Source: Ferranicluibacter quercicola
GTDB taxonomy: Bacteria > Pseudomonadota > Alphaproteobacteria > Rhizobiales > Rhizobiaceae
Reading direction: 5' to 3'
Assembly (NCBI RefSeq): GCF_021168455.1
Contig: NZ_JAJOZR010000014.1
Coordinates: forward strand, 1-64,000
Length of the DNA: 64,000 bases
In this document: positions 52,420 to 60,590 of the stretch, piece by piece
Position numbering within the stretch: the stretch's first letter is position 1
Layout of the letters: each line of letters starts with the position of its first letter
The notes under the pieces: model-generated
Seen by the model: only the letters and a program-made list of their open reading frames with translations
The model's database searches: none
What the model was told of the DNA's origin: nothing
Made by a program: the position numbers and the translations under genes

Positions 52420-53471
52420 CCCGCACGCTTCGCCTTTCCCTGACCGTCACCGCCGCCATGGTGCTTTTCGCAGCGGCTGCGCATGCGCAGTCCCCGCTCG
52501 GCATCGGCACGGCCGAACCGGCTTTCAACACGTCCGGCTTTCTCGGCGGCTTCCTCTCCTGGGTGAACATGGAGCAGCAGGGGTTCTACCGGACGCTCAC
52601 CGATGCGCTGAAGGGCATGCGCGACAATCCCTGGCACCTCTGGTCGCTGGTGGGGCTGTCCTTCGCCTATGGCGTCTTTCATGCCGCCGGTCCGGGCCAC
52701 GGCAAGGCCGTCATCTCGTCCTACATGATCGCCAACGAGACCGAGCTAAAGCGCGGCGTCACCCTGTCCTTCATGTCGTCCTTCCTGCAGGGGGGCGTCG
52801 CCATCCTGCTCGTCGGGGCGGCCTATCTGGTGCTGCGCGGAAGCTCGATCTCGATGACGCAGGCGACGACCTTCCTTGAGCGCGTCAGCTACGCCCTCGT
52901 CGCGGCCTTCGGCGCCTGGCTCTTGTTCCGCAAGATGCGGGCGCTTGCCCGCCCGTCGCGGGGGGCCGCTCTGGCGCTGGCCGGCGGTCTCGATTTCGCA
53001 CATACGATGCCAGAGGCTCACGACCATCATCACCGCCATATGCACGGCCATGATCATCATGATCACGCGGGACATGGACATGGGCCGGGAGAGGTTTGCT
53101 CCAGCTGTGGCCACGCGCATGCGCCCGATCCGTCCCTGCTGAAGGGCGACCGGTTCGAGCTGCGCGAAGCCTGGTCGGCGGTGCTGGCCGTCGGCCTGCG
53201 TCCCTGCTCGGGCGCGCTGATCGTGCTGTCCTTCGCCCTGCTGAACGGACTTTATCTCGGCGGCGTGCTGTCCGTGCTGGCGATGTCCATGGGCACCGCG
53301 ATCACGGTCTCCGTGCTGGCCACGCTTGCCGTTACCGCCAAGGATCTCGCCGTGCGCTACGCATCGAGCGCCGGCACGGCCATGCGGGTGACGAACGGCA
53401 TCGAAATCTTCGGCGCCGTCCTGGTGCTCGGTCTCGGCCTCGCCCTGCTCGGCGCTTCGCTGCAGGGCTGA
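52413..53471 (+). CDS. Nickel/cobalt transporter (NicO/RcnA family)
   Basis: The 352-residue inner-membrane protein has a signal-like N-terminus and about six membrane helices. FAYGVFHAAGPGHGKAVISSY (residues 89-109) and GLRPCSGALIVLSFAL (near 266-281) are the two NicO signature motifs. A cytoplasmic histidine-rich loop (HDHHHRHMHGHDHHDHAGHGHG, about 205-227) lies between them. RcnA-type members export Ni and Co, and DUF1007 is the usual partner. No RcnR-like regulator gene is adjacent. Confidence 0.92.
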   Translation: MLTRTLRLSLTVTAAMVLFAAAAHAQSPLGIGTAEPAFNTSGFLGGFLSWVNMEQQGFYRTLTDALKGMRDNPWHLWSLVGLSFAYGVFHAAGPGHGKAVISSYMIANETELKRGVTLSFMSSFLQGGVAILLVGAAYLVLRGSSISMTQATTFLERVSYALVAAFGAWLLFRKMRALARPSRGAALALAGGLDFAHTMPEAHDHHHRHMHGHDHHDHAGHGHGPGEVCSSCGHAHAPDPSLLKGDRFELREAWSAVLAVGLRPCSGALIVLSFALLNGLYLGGVLSVLAMSMGTAITVSVLATLAVTAKDLAVRYASSAGTAMRVTNGIEIFGAVLVLGLGLALLGASLQG

Positions 53472-53478
53472 CGCCGGG

Positions 53479-53688
53479 TCAGCGATGGCGCTGGTAACGG
53501 GCCCGCAGCCAGAACACGACGAAGAAGGCGAGCACGAAGATCGTGCCGACGACGGCCGCGAGATAGGGCGAAATCGTGCCGAGATAGAGCATGGCTCTGG
53601 GCAGGAACAGAAAGCCGGCGCCGAAGACCAGAAGAAAGATCGCAGCGGCAATGGCCGCCGAGCGGTCTCGCGGGTCGAGCGTCTTCAT
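53479..53688 (-). CDS. Small two-helix membrane protein
   Basis: The 69-residue protein has two hydrophobic segments (AAIAAAIFLLVFGAGFLFLP and AAVVGTIFVLAFFVVFWL) with a short loop and a basic C-terminus. It has no known domain. Its ATG overlaps the stop of the GNAT gene by ATGA, so it is translationally coupled; that is the main argument for a real gene. Function unknown. Confidence 0.7.
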   Translation of the reverse strand: MKTLDPRDRSAAIAAAIFLLVFGAGFLFLPRAMLYLGTISPYLAAVVGTIFVLAFFVVFWLRARYQRHR

Positions 53689-54383
53689 GCCGCACCGGGG
53701 GTGGCGGCGATGTCCGCTCGCAGATCCTCGAGACGCCGGCGCTGCCGCCCCTCGGCGTCGAAATTCTCCGGCGCAAGCCAGGCCTTGAAGGCGGCATCCA
53801 GCACCGGCCATTCGTCATCGATCATCGAGAACCACGCCGTATCGCGGTTGGCGCCCTTGGCCACCATATGCTGGCGGAAGATACCTTCGAAGGTGAAGCC
53901 GAGCCGCACCGCCGCGACCTTGCTCGGCGTGTTGTCGTTGTGGCACTTCCACTCGTAGCGGCGATATCCGAGATCCTCGAAGACATGCCGGGCCATGAGG
54001 TAATGTGCCTCCGTGGCGAGTGGCGAGCGCGCCATGGCATCGCCATGCGCGACGGAGCCGACCTCGACGACGCCATTGGCAGGATCGGGTCGCATATAGC
54101 TCGCCATGCCCACCACATCGCGGCTCACCTTGTCCCGAAAGATCAGCGTCACCCAGTTGGCTTGCGCGGCATCGAGCCATGCCCCGAAAGCATCGACATC
54201 GGCAAAGGCGGCTTGCGGGAAATAGCGCAGGCGCTCGTTGATCGCGAGGCCGCCGAAGGCGTCCCAGAGCGCCTGCAGATGTCGTGCCCGATCATAGGGC
54301 TCGAGGACGACGTAAATGCCCTCCAGCGTCACGGGCTTCGGCGCCGGGCAGCCTGCCCAGCGGGTGAGATCGCGGTTCGTCAT
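53685..54383 (-). CDS. GNAT family N-acetyltransferase (RimJ/RimL-like)
   Basis: The 232-residue protein has the RimJ/RimL (COG1670) pattern with VLEPYDRARHLQALWDAF near the start, WVTLIFRDKVSRDVVGMASYMRPDPANGVVEVGSV in the beta sheet, and the acetyl-CoA segment ATEAHYLMARHVFEDLGYRRYEWKCHNDNTPSKVAAVRLGFTFEGIFRQH. That last block is typical of N-terminal or small-molecule acetyltransferases. GAGGA lies before the ATG. It is coupled to the small membrane gene downstream. The substrate is unknown. Confidence 0.88.
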   Translation of the reverse strand: MTNRDLTRWAGCPAPKPVTLEGIYVVLEPYDRARHLQALWDAFGGLAINERLRYFPQAAFADVDAFGAWLDAAQANWVTLIFRDKVSRDVVGMASYMRPDPANGVVEVGSVAHGDAMARSPLATEAHYLMARHVFEDLGYRRYEWKCHNDNTPSKVAAVRLGFTFEGIFRQHMVAKGANRDTAWFSMIDDEWPVLDAAFKAWLAPENFDAEGRQRRRLEDLRADIAATPGAA

Positions 54384-54532
54384 GTCATCCTCGCCAAGAT
54401 AAAGACAGAGCCTTGCCCGGCGGCCAGCCGGCAGACCTTGCCCTTCGGCATAGGCGAAGGTGCGCGGCGGCGCAAATGCATTCCGATGATGCGATCATCA
54501 CCGCCGCGCATGAAGACGACAGGCAAGCCGGA

Positions 54533-55390
54533 TCAGATGATCGAGGGATCGACCACGGCAGGGCTGCTGCCCGCCGGCACCTTGGCGGAGGCGACCGTGG
54601 CTTCGATATGATCGACCAGCGCATCCGGCAGGCCGAGGCGGCCGGCGAGCATGTCGAGATAGCCGCGCTCGGTGCGGCTGTCCGGCTCGATGGTCAGGCG
54701 CGAGGCGGTGTAAAGCTCGACTTTCTCCTCCTCGGTGCGCGCGGCGGCCACCAGACCGTCGATATCGACCGGGCTTGCCAGCTCGTCGCGCAGGAAGGCC
54801 TCGGCCTCGCTGTCGAGCCCGCTGGCCCCGACCCGCTCCATGATGCGGGCGCGCTCGCTCTCATCGATATGCCCGTCGGCGCGGGCAGCCGCGATCATGG
54901 CGCGCACGAGCACGAGCACGAAATCGTTGCGGACGGCGGAGGGCGAGATGGAGAAGCCGGAATTGTCCGGCGGCGGCAGGATTTCGGGCGCCGTCTGCGC
55001 ATCGACCCGCTGCGGTGCCTGACCCGCCTGATAATTCTTGTAGGCGGTGTAGCCGAGGCCGGCGATGGCCGCGAGGCCGCCGAGCTTCAACGCCGTGCCC
55101 GCGATGTCGCGCCCTGCGCCCGTGCCGAGCAGCACGGCGGCAAGACCGCCGGTCTTCAGAGGATTGTTTCGGGCCATCTGGACGATCTGTCCGGCCTTGT
55201 CCTTCATCGAGCCGCCACCGAGCAGGCCGCCGAGCGCACCACCGACGGAACTTCCGCCGGCACCGCCCAGAAAACCGCCCTGCGACGAACCCTGGGATGG
55301 AGGCTGCGATCCCGAACGGTCCTGCGTCCCCTGTCCGCCAAGTCCCTGAGAGCCGAGAAACTGGTCCAGCAGTTTTTTCGCGTCGAACAT
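54533..55390 (-). CDS. DUF533/TerB-like (YebE) membrane-associated protein
   Basis: The 285-residue protein has an N-terminal Gly/Ser/Gln-rich linker (20-60), a hydrophobic segment LGGLAAIAGLGYTAYKNYQAG (about 100-120), and a C-terminal TerB-like helical domain (about 150-265) with MIAAARADGHIDESERARIMERV. TerB-fold proteins bind metals via acidic residues and are linked to tellurite or stress responses; YebE function is unknown. It is probably anchored in the inner membrane. It is a single gene with no ter operon nearby. Confidence 0.85.
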   Translation of the reverse strand: MFDAKKLLDQFLGSQGLGGQGTQDRSGSQPPSQGSSQGGFLGGAGGSSVGGALGGLLGGGSMKDKAGQIVQMARNNPLKTGGLAAVLLGTGAGRDIAGTALKLGGLAAIAGLGYTAYKNYQAGQAPQRVDAQTAPEILPPPDNSGFSISPSAVRNDFVLVLVRAMIAAARADGHIDESERARIMERVGASGLDSEAEAFLRDELASPVDIDGLVAAARTEEEKVELYTASRLTIEPDSRTERGYLDMLAGRLGLPDALVDHIEATVASAKVPAGSSPAVVDPSII

Positions 55391-55569
55391 CCTGTCGTCA
55401 ACCTCCTGATTGGTTCATCTGCGGAGGAGACATAGGAAGCCGCATGTGGAAAACAAATGCGGCCTCCGGACGGATCGAACGATGCCCTGCCGGAAGACGG
55501 CACGCAGACCAGGCCGACAAAGCCCTGATTACGCGGGTATTTCGGCAGGTGCCGTCCCGAGCGAACGGC

Positions 55570-56208
55570 TCAGGCGGTCAGCGCGCAGGCTTCCGATGCC
55601 AGCTTTGTGATGCCGGCCCAGTCACCGGCGGCCACCAATTCTCTAGGCGCCACCCAGGAACCGCCGACGCAGATGACGTTGGACAGCGAGAGATAGTCCA
55701 TGGCGTTCTTCAGCGAGATACCGCCGGTCGGGCAGAACAACGTGCCGGCGAGCGGTGAGGACAGCGCCTTCAGGAAAGCCGCGCCGCCGGCCTGTTCGGC
55801 CGGGAAGAACTTCATGACATCGTAGCCTTCGGCCCGCAGGATCATCGCCTCGCTGGCGGTGGACGCGCCCGGCAGGAACGACGCTTCGTGATCGTCGGCC
55901 GCATCGAGCAGATCGGGCGTCGTGCCGGGGCTGACGATGAACTGCGCACCGGCCTCGACGGCAGCGGCATAGTGCTCGGGGTTGAGAATGGTGCCGGCAC
56001 CGGTCACGGCACCTTCGACCTCCTTGGCGACCGCTTCGATGGCAGCGAGGGCCACCGGCGTGCGCAGCGTGATCTCGATCGCCTTCAGGCCGCCGGCCAC
56101 CAATGCCCGGGCGAGCGGCACGGCCGTCGCGAGGTCTTCGATGATGAGCACCGGCACGACCGGCTGCAGCTTGAGGACGGACAGAAGGCGTTCGGTTTTC
56201 TCGATCAT
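55570..56208 (-). CDS. eda: KDPG/KHG aldolase (Eda)
   Basis: It cleaves 2-keto-3-deoxy-6-phosphogluconate to pyruvate and glyceraldehyde-3-phosphate in the Entner-Doudoroff pathway, the main glycolytic route in rhizobia. The 212-residue TIM barrel has Glu45 in IEITLRT and the Schiff-base Lys133 in DVMKFFPAE, at the same numbers as the E. coli enzyme. The SPGTTP and CPTGGI phosphate-loop motifs are present. It stands alone, as eda commonly does in Rhizobiaceae. Confidence 0.96.
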   Translation of the reverse strand: MIEKTERLLSVLKLQPVVPVLIIEDLATAVPLARALVAGGLKAIEITLRTPVALAAIEAVAKEVEGAVTGAGTILNPEHYAAAVEAGAQFIVSPGTTPDLLDAADDHEASFLPGASTASEAMILRAEGYDVMKFFPAEQAGGAAFLKALSSPLAGTLFCPTGGISLKNAMDYLSLSNVICVGGSWVAPRELVAAGDWAGITKLASEACALTA

Positions 56209-56382
56209 GCGGCTTCACTCCTCAATCGATTGAATCTTCCTCCGCAATACCGCCCGCATCCGCCAATGTCGAGATGCCTCCCTGCGCTTATGCCGCGGTA
56301 TCGCGCGAGTGCCATGGTAGACTTTCGCATTTTCTGAATTACGTTGGTATCGGGCAACGAGGATGCGGTGCGAGGAACTGGG

Positions 56383-56874
56383 ATGGCCAAGGAAATCGAA
56401 CGGAAGTTCCTTGTGAAGCATGAGGGCTGGCGGGCGGAGGCCGGACCGGGGGCCGCAATGCGCCAGGGCTATCTCGCCGCCATGGACGACCGCACGGTTC
56501 GCATCCGCCTGATCGACGGCGAGAGCGCCCGCCTGACCATCAAGATCGGCACCGGCATGCTGACGCGCGACGAGTTCGAATACGCGGTGCCGCTTGGTGA
56601 CGGCGAGGAGCTCATCGCGTCCGCCATCGGCACCGTGATCGCGAAGACGCGCTACCGCGTGCAGGGCGAGACGCATGTCTGGGAAGTCGATGTGTTCGAG
56701 GAACCCTATGCCGGACTGATCGTTGCCGAAGTCGAGATGCGCACCGAAACCGACGACCCCGTCCTGCCGGACTGGATCGGCGAGGAGGTGACCGACGACC
56801 GGCGCTATTCGAACTTCGCGCTGGCGACGCAGACGCACAAGCAGCGCCCGGACCTGACAGCGGACGGACGCTGA
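56383..56874 (+). CDS. CYTH domain protein (inorganic triphosphatase-like)
   Basis: The 163-residue protein is a single CYTH beta-tunnel domain. It starts with the signature ExExK as E4-I-E6-R-K8 (MAKEIERKF) and alternates charged strands: RIRLIDGESARLTIK, FEYAVP, KTRYRVQ and WEVDVFEEPYAGLIVAEVE. CYTH enzymes use these to bind triphosphate and Mg. Family members hydrolyse inorganic tripolyphosphate, with ThTPase or adenylyl cyclase alternatives. A CHAD-domain gene follows after 49 nt. Confidence 0.92.
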   Translation: MAKEIERKFLVKHEGWRAEAGPGAAMRQGYLAAMDDRTVRIRLIDGESARLTIKIGTGMLTRDEFEYAVPLGDGEELIASAIGTVIAKTRYRVQGETHVWEVDVFEEPYAGLIVAEVEMRTETDDPVLPDWIGEEVTDDRRYSNFALATQTHKQRPDLTADGR

Positions 56875-56923
56875 GACACGGAGCCGCAGCCGGCGGCATC
56901 GCGAGAGACAGACAGGAACGATC

Positions 56924-57838
56924 ATGGCCTACCGATTGAAACCCGCAAAACGCTTCACCGGCGAATTCCAGCGCATCGCAGGGCGGGAACTCGACAAGGC
57001 CATTGCGGCACTGGAACTGCGCCCGGAGGGAACCTCGCGCGCGATCCATGTCGCGCGCCGCTGCCTGAAGCGCACCCGTGCGCTCTATCGGCTTGCCGCA
57101 CCCGAAGCGCGCAAATTCTACAAGAGCGAAAACGCCCGCCTGCGGGACGCATCGCGCACCGTTGCCGATCTCCGGGACGCAACCGCCCTGATCGACACCG
57201 CGACGATCCTGGCCGAGCGCCTTTCGAAGGAAGCAGGCGCGGGCGAAGACCGGGCCGCAGCCGAGCGCGCGGTCGAGGCGTTGCGCGTTCGCAAGGGCTG
57301 GGTTGTGACGGCCGAGGGCGATCTCGACGCGACGATCGATGCGATGATCGCCGAACTGCGCGATGCCAAGGCGGCGGTGAGAATGCGTCGCTTTGCCAAT
57401 GGCGTCCGCCCGACGGCCTACATGCTGGCCGCGTCCTGGCGCAAGGCGGTGGAACGCGCCCAGCGTGCGCTGGCCGCCAGCCGCGAACAGCCGACGCCGG
57501 AACATTTCCACACGCTGCGCAAGCGCACGCAGGACTACCGCTTCTATCATCTTCTGCTGCAAGCGGCCTGGCCCGGCGTCATTCTGGCGCGCGAGCGGCA
57601 GGTCAAGGCGCTGATCGACCGCCTCGGCTTCATCCACGATCTCGCAGTCCTGGCGGACACGCTTGCCCGCGAGCCCGAACTCCTGCCGCCGCAGGACATC
57701 GCCATCCTGCGCCACGCGATCGGCCTGGAAATGCGCGCGCAGGAGCGACACGCGCTCGGCGAAGGCGATGCGCTTTTCGGCGACATCGCCGGCCGGGAGG
57801 CCGAACGCATTGCCATCCTCTGGCTTGCTGCCGCATAG
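56924..57838 (+). CDS. CHAD domain protein
   Basis: The 304-residue helical protein has the CHAD pattern of conserved basic/histidine helices: AIHVARRCLKRTRALYRLAAPE near residue 40 and HFHTLRKRTQDYRFY near 190. The positively charged channel of CHAD domains binds inorganic polyphosphate. In many bacteria CYTH and CHAD are fused (ygiF-like); here they are adjacent genes in one operon. The role is probably polyphosphate-granule association or polyphosphate sensing. Confidence 0.92.
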   Translation: MAYRLKPAKRFTGEFQRIAGRELDKAIAALELRPEGTSRAIHVARRCLKRTRALYRLAAPEARKFYKSENARLRDASRTVADLRDATALIDTATILAERLSKEAGAGEDRAAAERAVEALRVRKGWVVTAEGDLDATIDAMIAELRDAKAAVRMRRFANGVRPTAYMLAASWRKAVERAQRALAASREQPTPEHFHTLRKRTQDYRFYHLLLQAAWPGVILARERQVKALIDRLGFIHDLAVLADTLAREPELLPPQDIAILRHAIGLEMRAQERHALGEGDALFGDIAGREAERIAILWLAAA

Positions 57839-57893
57839 CATTTCAAAGGTCATGCCTGTTGAGAAGCGCACGGCCGCCGGCTATCTCTGCGGC

Positions 57894-58586
57894 ATGTCCC
57901 GCTCCGCCCGCCTTCTCGATCTGTTGCAGATCCTGCGCACCCACCGCCGGCCGGTCAGCGGCGCGGCCCTGGCGGAGGCGACCGGGGTCAGCCTGCGCAC
58001 TCTCTATCGCGATATCGCCACGCTGCAGGCGCAGGGTGCCGACATCACCGGCGAGCCGGGCCTCGGCTACATCCTCCATCCCGGCTTTCTCCTGCCGCCG
58101 ATCATGCTGTCGAGCGAGGAAATCGAGGCGCTGGTGCTGGGCGCACGCTGGGTCCGCGCCCATACCGACGATCGCCTGAAGCAGTCCGCGGCGCACGCGC
58201 TTGCCAAGATCGCTGCCGTTCTCCCGGGCGACCTGCGGCGGGAACTGGAGACTTCCGCCCTCCTCGTCCCCGACACGCGCTGCCGGCAAGGCCCGGAGCG
58301 CGATCTCGGCGCTTTTCGCGATGCCATCAAGGCAGGCGTAAAACTCGACATCACCTATCGCGACGAGCGCGCGCAGGAAACACAGCGCCGCATCTGGCCC
58401 TTTGCCCTCGGCTATTTCGAAGGGCTGCGCATCCTCGTCGCCTGGTGCGAGCTGCGGGAAGGCTTTCGGCATTTCCGCATCGACCGCATGATCGAGGTCA
58501 CATCGACGCGGGACATCTACCCCCGTCGCGGCGAGGTGCTTCTGGCCGAATGGCGCCGTGAGAACGGCATCGTCCACGATCTCTGA
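57894..58586 (+). CDS. YafY-type transcriptional regulator (HTH + WYL)
   Basis: The 230-residue protein has an N-terminal HTH_11 helix-turn-helix (SARLLDLLQILRTHRRPVSGAALAEATGVSLRTLYRDIATLQ, residues 3-44) and a WYL-like ligand domain (about 130-220, with LDITYRDERAQETQRRIWPFALGYFEGLRILVAWCELREGFRHFRIDRM). YafY regulators typically control a neighbouring VOC/glyoxalase gene, and such a gene follows 84 nt downstream. The start is uncertain: an ATG 14 codons earlier is also open. The effector is unknown. Confidence 0.88.
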   Translation: MSRSARLLDLLQILRTHRRPVSGAALAEATGVSLRTLYRDIATLQAQGADITGEPGLGYILHPGFLLPPIMLSSEEIEALVLGARWVRAHTDDRLKQSAAHALAKIAAVLPGDLRRELETSALLVPDTRCRQGPERDLGAFRDAIKAGVKLDITYRDERAQETQRRIWPFALGYFEGLRILVAWCELREGFRHFRIDRMIEVTSTRDIYPRRGEVLLAEWRRENGIVHDL

Positions 58587-58670
58587 CGACGCATCCCCTG
58601 CTGACGGAAACTGACAGGCGCACGGTCTAAACCCGGTTTGCCGGACAATCCGGCCCATCAGGAGACAGCC

Positions 58671-59042
58671 ATGCAACCGACCTACGTTCTTCTCGCCGTC
58701 GACAATCCGCTCGCGAGCGCCGCCTTCTACGAGACCATTCTCGGCACGCCGCCGCTGGAAGCACAGACGACCTTCGCCCTTTTCCGCATGAATCCGGCGA
58801 TCATGCTCGGCCTCTGGTCGACGCATTCGATCCAGCCGCCCGTCGCCGTCGCCCCCGGCAGCGCCGAGCTCTGCTTCGTGCTGGAAAGCGACGAGGCCGT
58901 GGATGCCTGCCATGACAGGTGGAGGGCACAGGGTCTGCCGATCCTGCAGGCGCCGGTCGAGGCCGATTTCGGCTACACCTTCACCGCCACCGACCCGGAT
59001 GGTCATCGCCTGCGCGCGTTCTGCCCGATGCGACAGGGATGA
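58671..59042 (+). CDS. VOC (glyoxalase/bleomycin-resistance) family protein
   Basis: The 123-residue protein has the paired beta-alpha-beta-beta-beta pattern of the vicinal oxygen chelate fold: VLLAVDNPLASAAFYETILG at the N-terminus and YTFTATDPDGHRLRAFCP at the C-terminus, with Glu in SAELCFVLES. The first motif lacks a His ligand in its usual place, so a binding or drug-sequestering role is as likely as catalysis. AGGAGA precedes the ATG. It sits downstream of the YafY regulator, a known pairing. Confidence 0.88.
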   Translation: MQPTYVLLAVDNPLASAAFYETILGTPPLEAQTTFALFRMNPAIMLGLWSTHSIQPPVAVAPGSAELCFVLESDEAVDACHDRWRAQGLPILQAPVEADFGYTFTATDPDGHRLRAFCPMRQG

Positions 59043-59104
59043 CGGCACCGGCCGCCACAGGCGGGTGATTGCGCGCGCGCGCCGAACGCGGTATTTCACC
59101 GCCC

Positions 59105-60049
59105 ATGACGAACAGCGCAACGACACTGCCCCCGGAAGCCCAAGGCTCGTTTCTGGTCGCGGCCCTTTACCACTTCGCCCGGCTCCACCGGTTCGTGGAT
59201 CTGCGCGATCCGTTGCAGGCCGTCTGCGACGAGAACGGGGTAAAGGGCACGCTTCTGCTGGCGCAGGAGGGCGTCAACGGAACGATCGCCGGGACGGACA
59301 CCGGCATCGCCGCCGTGCTCGCCTTCCTGCGCGCCCAGCCCGAATTCAGGGAGCTGGAGCACAAGGAGAGCCGCGCGGCGGCCATGCCCTTCCTGCGCAT
59401 GAAGGTGCGGATCAAGAAGGAGATCGTCACCATGGGCGTCGAGGATATCGACCCCCTGACGATCGTCGGCACCTATGTGGAGCCGAAGGACTGGAACGCC
59501 TTGATCTCGGACCCCGAAACGCTCGTGATCGACACCCGCAACGATTACGAGACCGCGATCGGCACCTTCCGCGGTGCGCTCGATCCGCAGACGAAGACCT
59601 TTCGCGAATTTCCGGACTGGGTGAAGAACAATACCGGCCTGCACAACAAGCCGAAGATCGCCATGTACTGCACCGGCGGCATCCGCTGCGAAAAGGCGAC
59701 GGCCTTCATGAAAAGCCAGGGCTTCGACGAGGTCTACCATCTCAAGGGCGGCATCCTGAAATATCTGGAGGAAACGCCGCCGCAGGAGAGCCTGTGGGAA
59801 GGCGCCTGCTTCGTGTTCGACGATCGCGTTTCGGTGACGCACGGGCTGGGCGAGGGCGAGCATACGCTCTGCCACGCCTGCCGCCAGCCGCTGACGCTGG
59901 AAGAGCGCGCCTCACCGGTGCATGAGGAAGGTGTGGCATGCGTTCACTGTCATGACACACGAACCGACGAGGACCGGGAGCGCTACCGGCAGCGGCAGCG
60001 CCAGATCGAGCTTGCGAAGAAGCGCGGCTCCAAGCATTTGAGAAGCTGA
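59105..60049 (+). CDS. trhO: tRNA uridine(34) hydroxylase (TrhO/YceA)
   Basis: This rhodanese-family enzyme makes 5-hydroxyuridine at tRNA wobble position 34 in an oxygen-dependent route. The 314-residue protein has the N-terminal UPF0176 domain (QEGVNGTIAG near 55), a rhodanese domain with the active loop Cys189-TGGIR, a second Cys195, and a C-terminal zinc-like cluster (CHACRQP and CVHCHD). Those cysteines and the length match TrhO. A BrnT/BrnA locus follows after 17 nt. Confidence 0.94.
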   Translation: MTNSATTLPPEAQGSFLVAALYHFARLHRFVDLRDPLQAVCDENGVKGTLLLAQEGVNGTIAGTDTGIAAVLAFLRAQPEFRELEHKESRAAAMPFLRMKVRIKKEIVTMGVEDIDPLTIVGTYVEPKDWNALISDPETLVIDTRNDYETAIGTFRGALDPQTKTFREFPDWVKNNTGLHNKPKIAMYCTGGIRCEKATAFMKSQGFDEVYHLKGGILKYLEETPPQESLWEGACFVFDDRVSVTHGLGEGEHTLCHACRQPLTLEERASPVHEEGVACVHCHDTRTDEDRERYRQRQRQIELAKKRGSKHLRS

Positions 60050-60066
60050 GGCCGAAAGGGACGTGT

Positions 60067-60372
60067 ATGGCTCCAGTCCGCTTCGAGTTCGATTGGAATC
60101 CGGCAAAAGCACAGACCAATCTCCGAAAACATGGTGTATCCTTCGCCGAGGCGCTCACCATTTTCGACGACCCGCGAATGCTCTCGTAGTATGACGAGCA
60201 GCATAGCGACAGCGAGGATCGGTGGATCACGATGGGCATGACCCGCTCGCTCCATCTGCTCGTCGTCTGCCACACCTATACGGATTTGGCAGCGGACCGT
60301 ATTTCGATTAGACTGATTTCGGCACGACGGCCCACGGCGCGCGAACGTTTGCAATATGGGAGCGGACCATGA
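60067..60372 (+). pseudogene. brnT: BrnT-family toxin interrupted by an in-frame TAG
   Basis: The frame reads as a full BrnT toxin: FEFDWNPAKAQTNLRKHGVSF, FAEALTIFDDP, then after codon 41 EDRWITMG, LLVVCHTY, ISARRPTARERLQY, all family hallmarks. Codon 41 (60187-60189) is TAG. The remaining 60 codons are open and conserved, and the frame ends by overlapping the brnA ATG (ATGA), as in intact operons. Truncated BrnT would lack most of the RNase fold. The stop looks recent because nothing else is damaged. Translation restart, suppression or a sequencing error cannot be excluded. Confidence 0.85.
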
Positions 60373-60569
60373 AGGAAGAGTACGACTTCTCGCATGCCGA
60401 GCGCGGAAAATTCCACCGCCGGGGTGCCACGCTTGTGGCCCCCGTCCACCTGGACGACGATGTCATCCACGCACTGTCGCAGGAAGCAGGCCGTCAGGGC
60501 GTATCCCTGAGCGATCTGGCAAACCGGCTTCTGAAGCGGGATCTCGATGAGATGCAGCGTACAGGCTGA
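60369..60569 (+). CDS. brnA: BrnA-family antitoxin
   Basis: The 66-residue protein has the BrnA pattern: N-terminal EYDFSHAERGKFHRRGATL, which in the family contacts the toxin, then a ribbon-helix-helix part with PVHLDDDVIHALSQEAGRQGVSLSDLANRLLKRDL. It binds operator DNA and neutralises BrnT. It overlaps the interrupted brnT frame by 4 nt and looks intact. With the toxin broken it may survive as a regulator or as a domesticated antidote. Confidence 0.9.
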   Translation: MKEEYDFSHAERGKFHRRGATLVAPVHLDDDVIHALSQEAGRQGVSLSDLANRLLKRDLDEMQRTG

Positions 60570-60590
60570 GCACCGGCTGCCGTTCTCCTC

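Noticed and set aside
55391..55569. Small genes or RNA between eda and the DUF533 gene
   Set aside because: Only short shadow frames and no hairpin with a T-run were seen.
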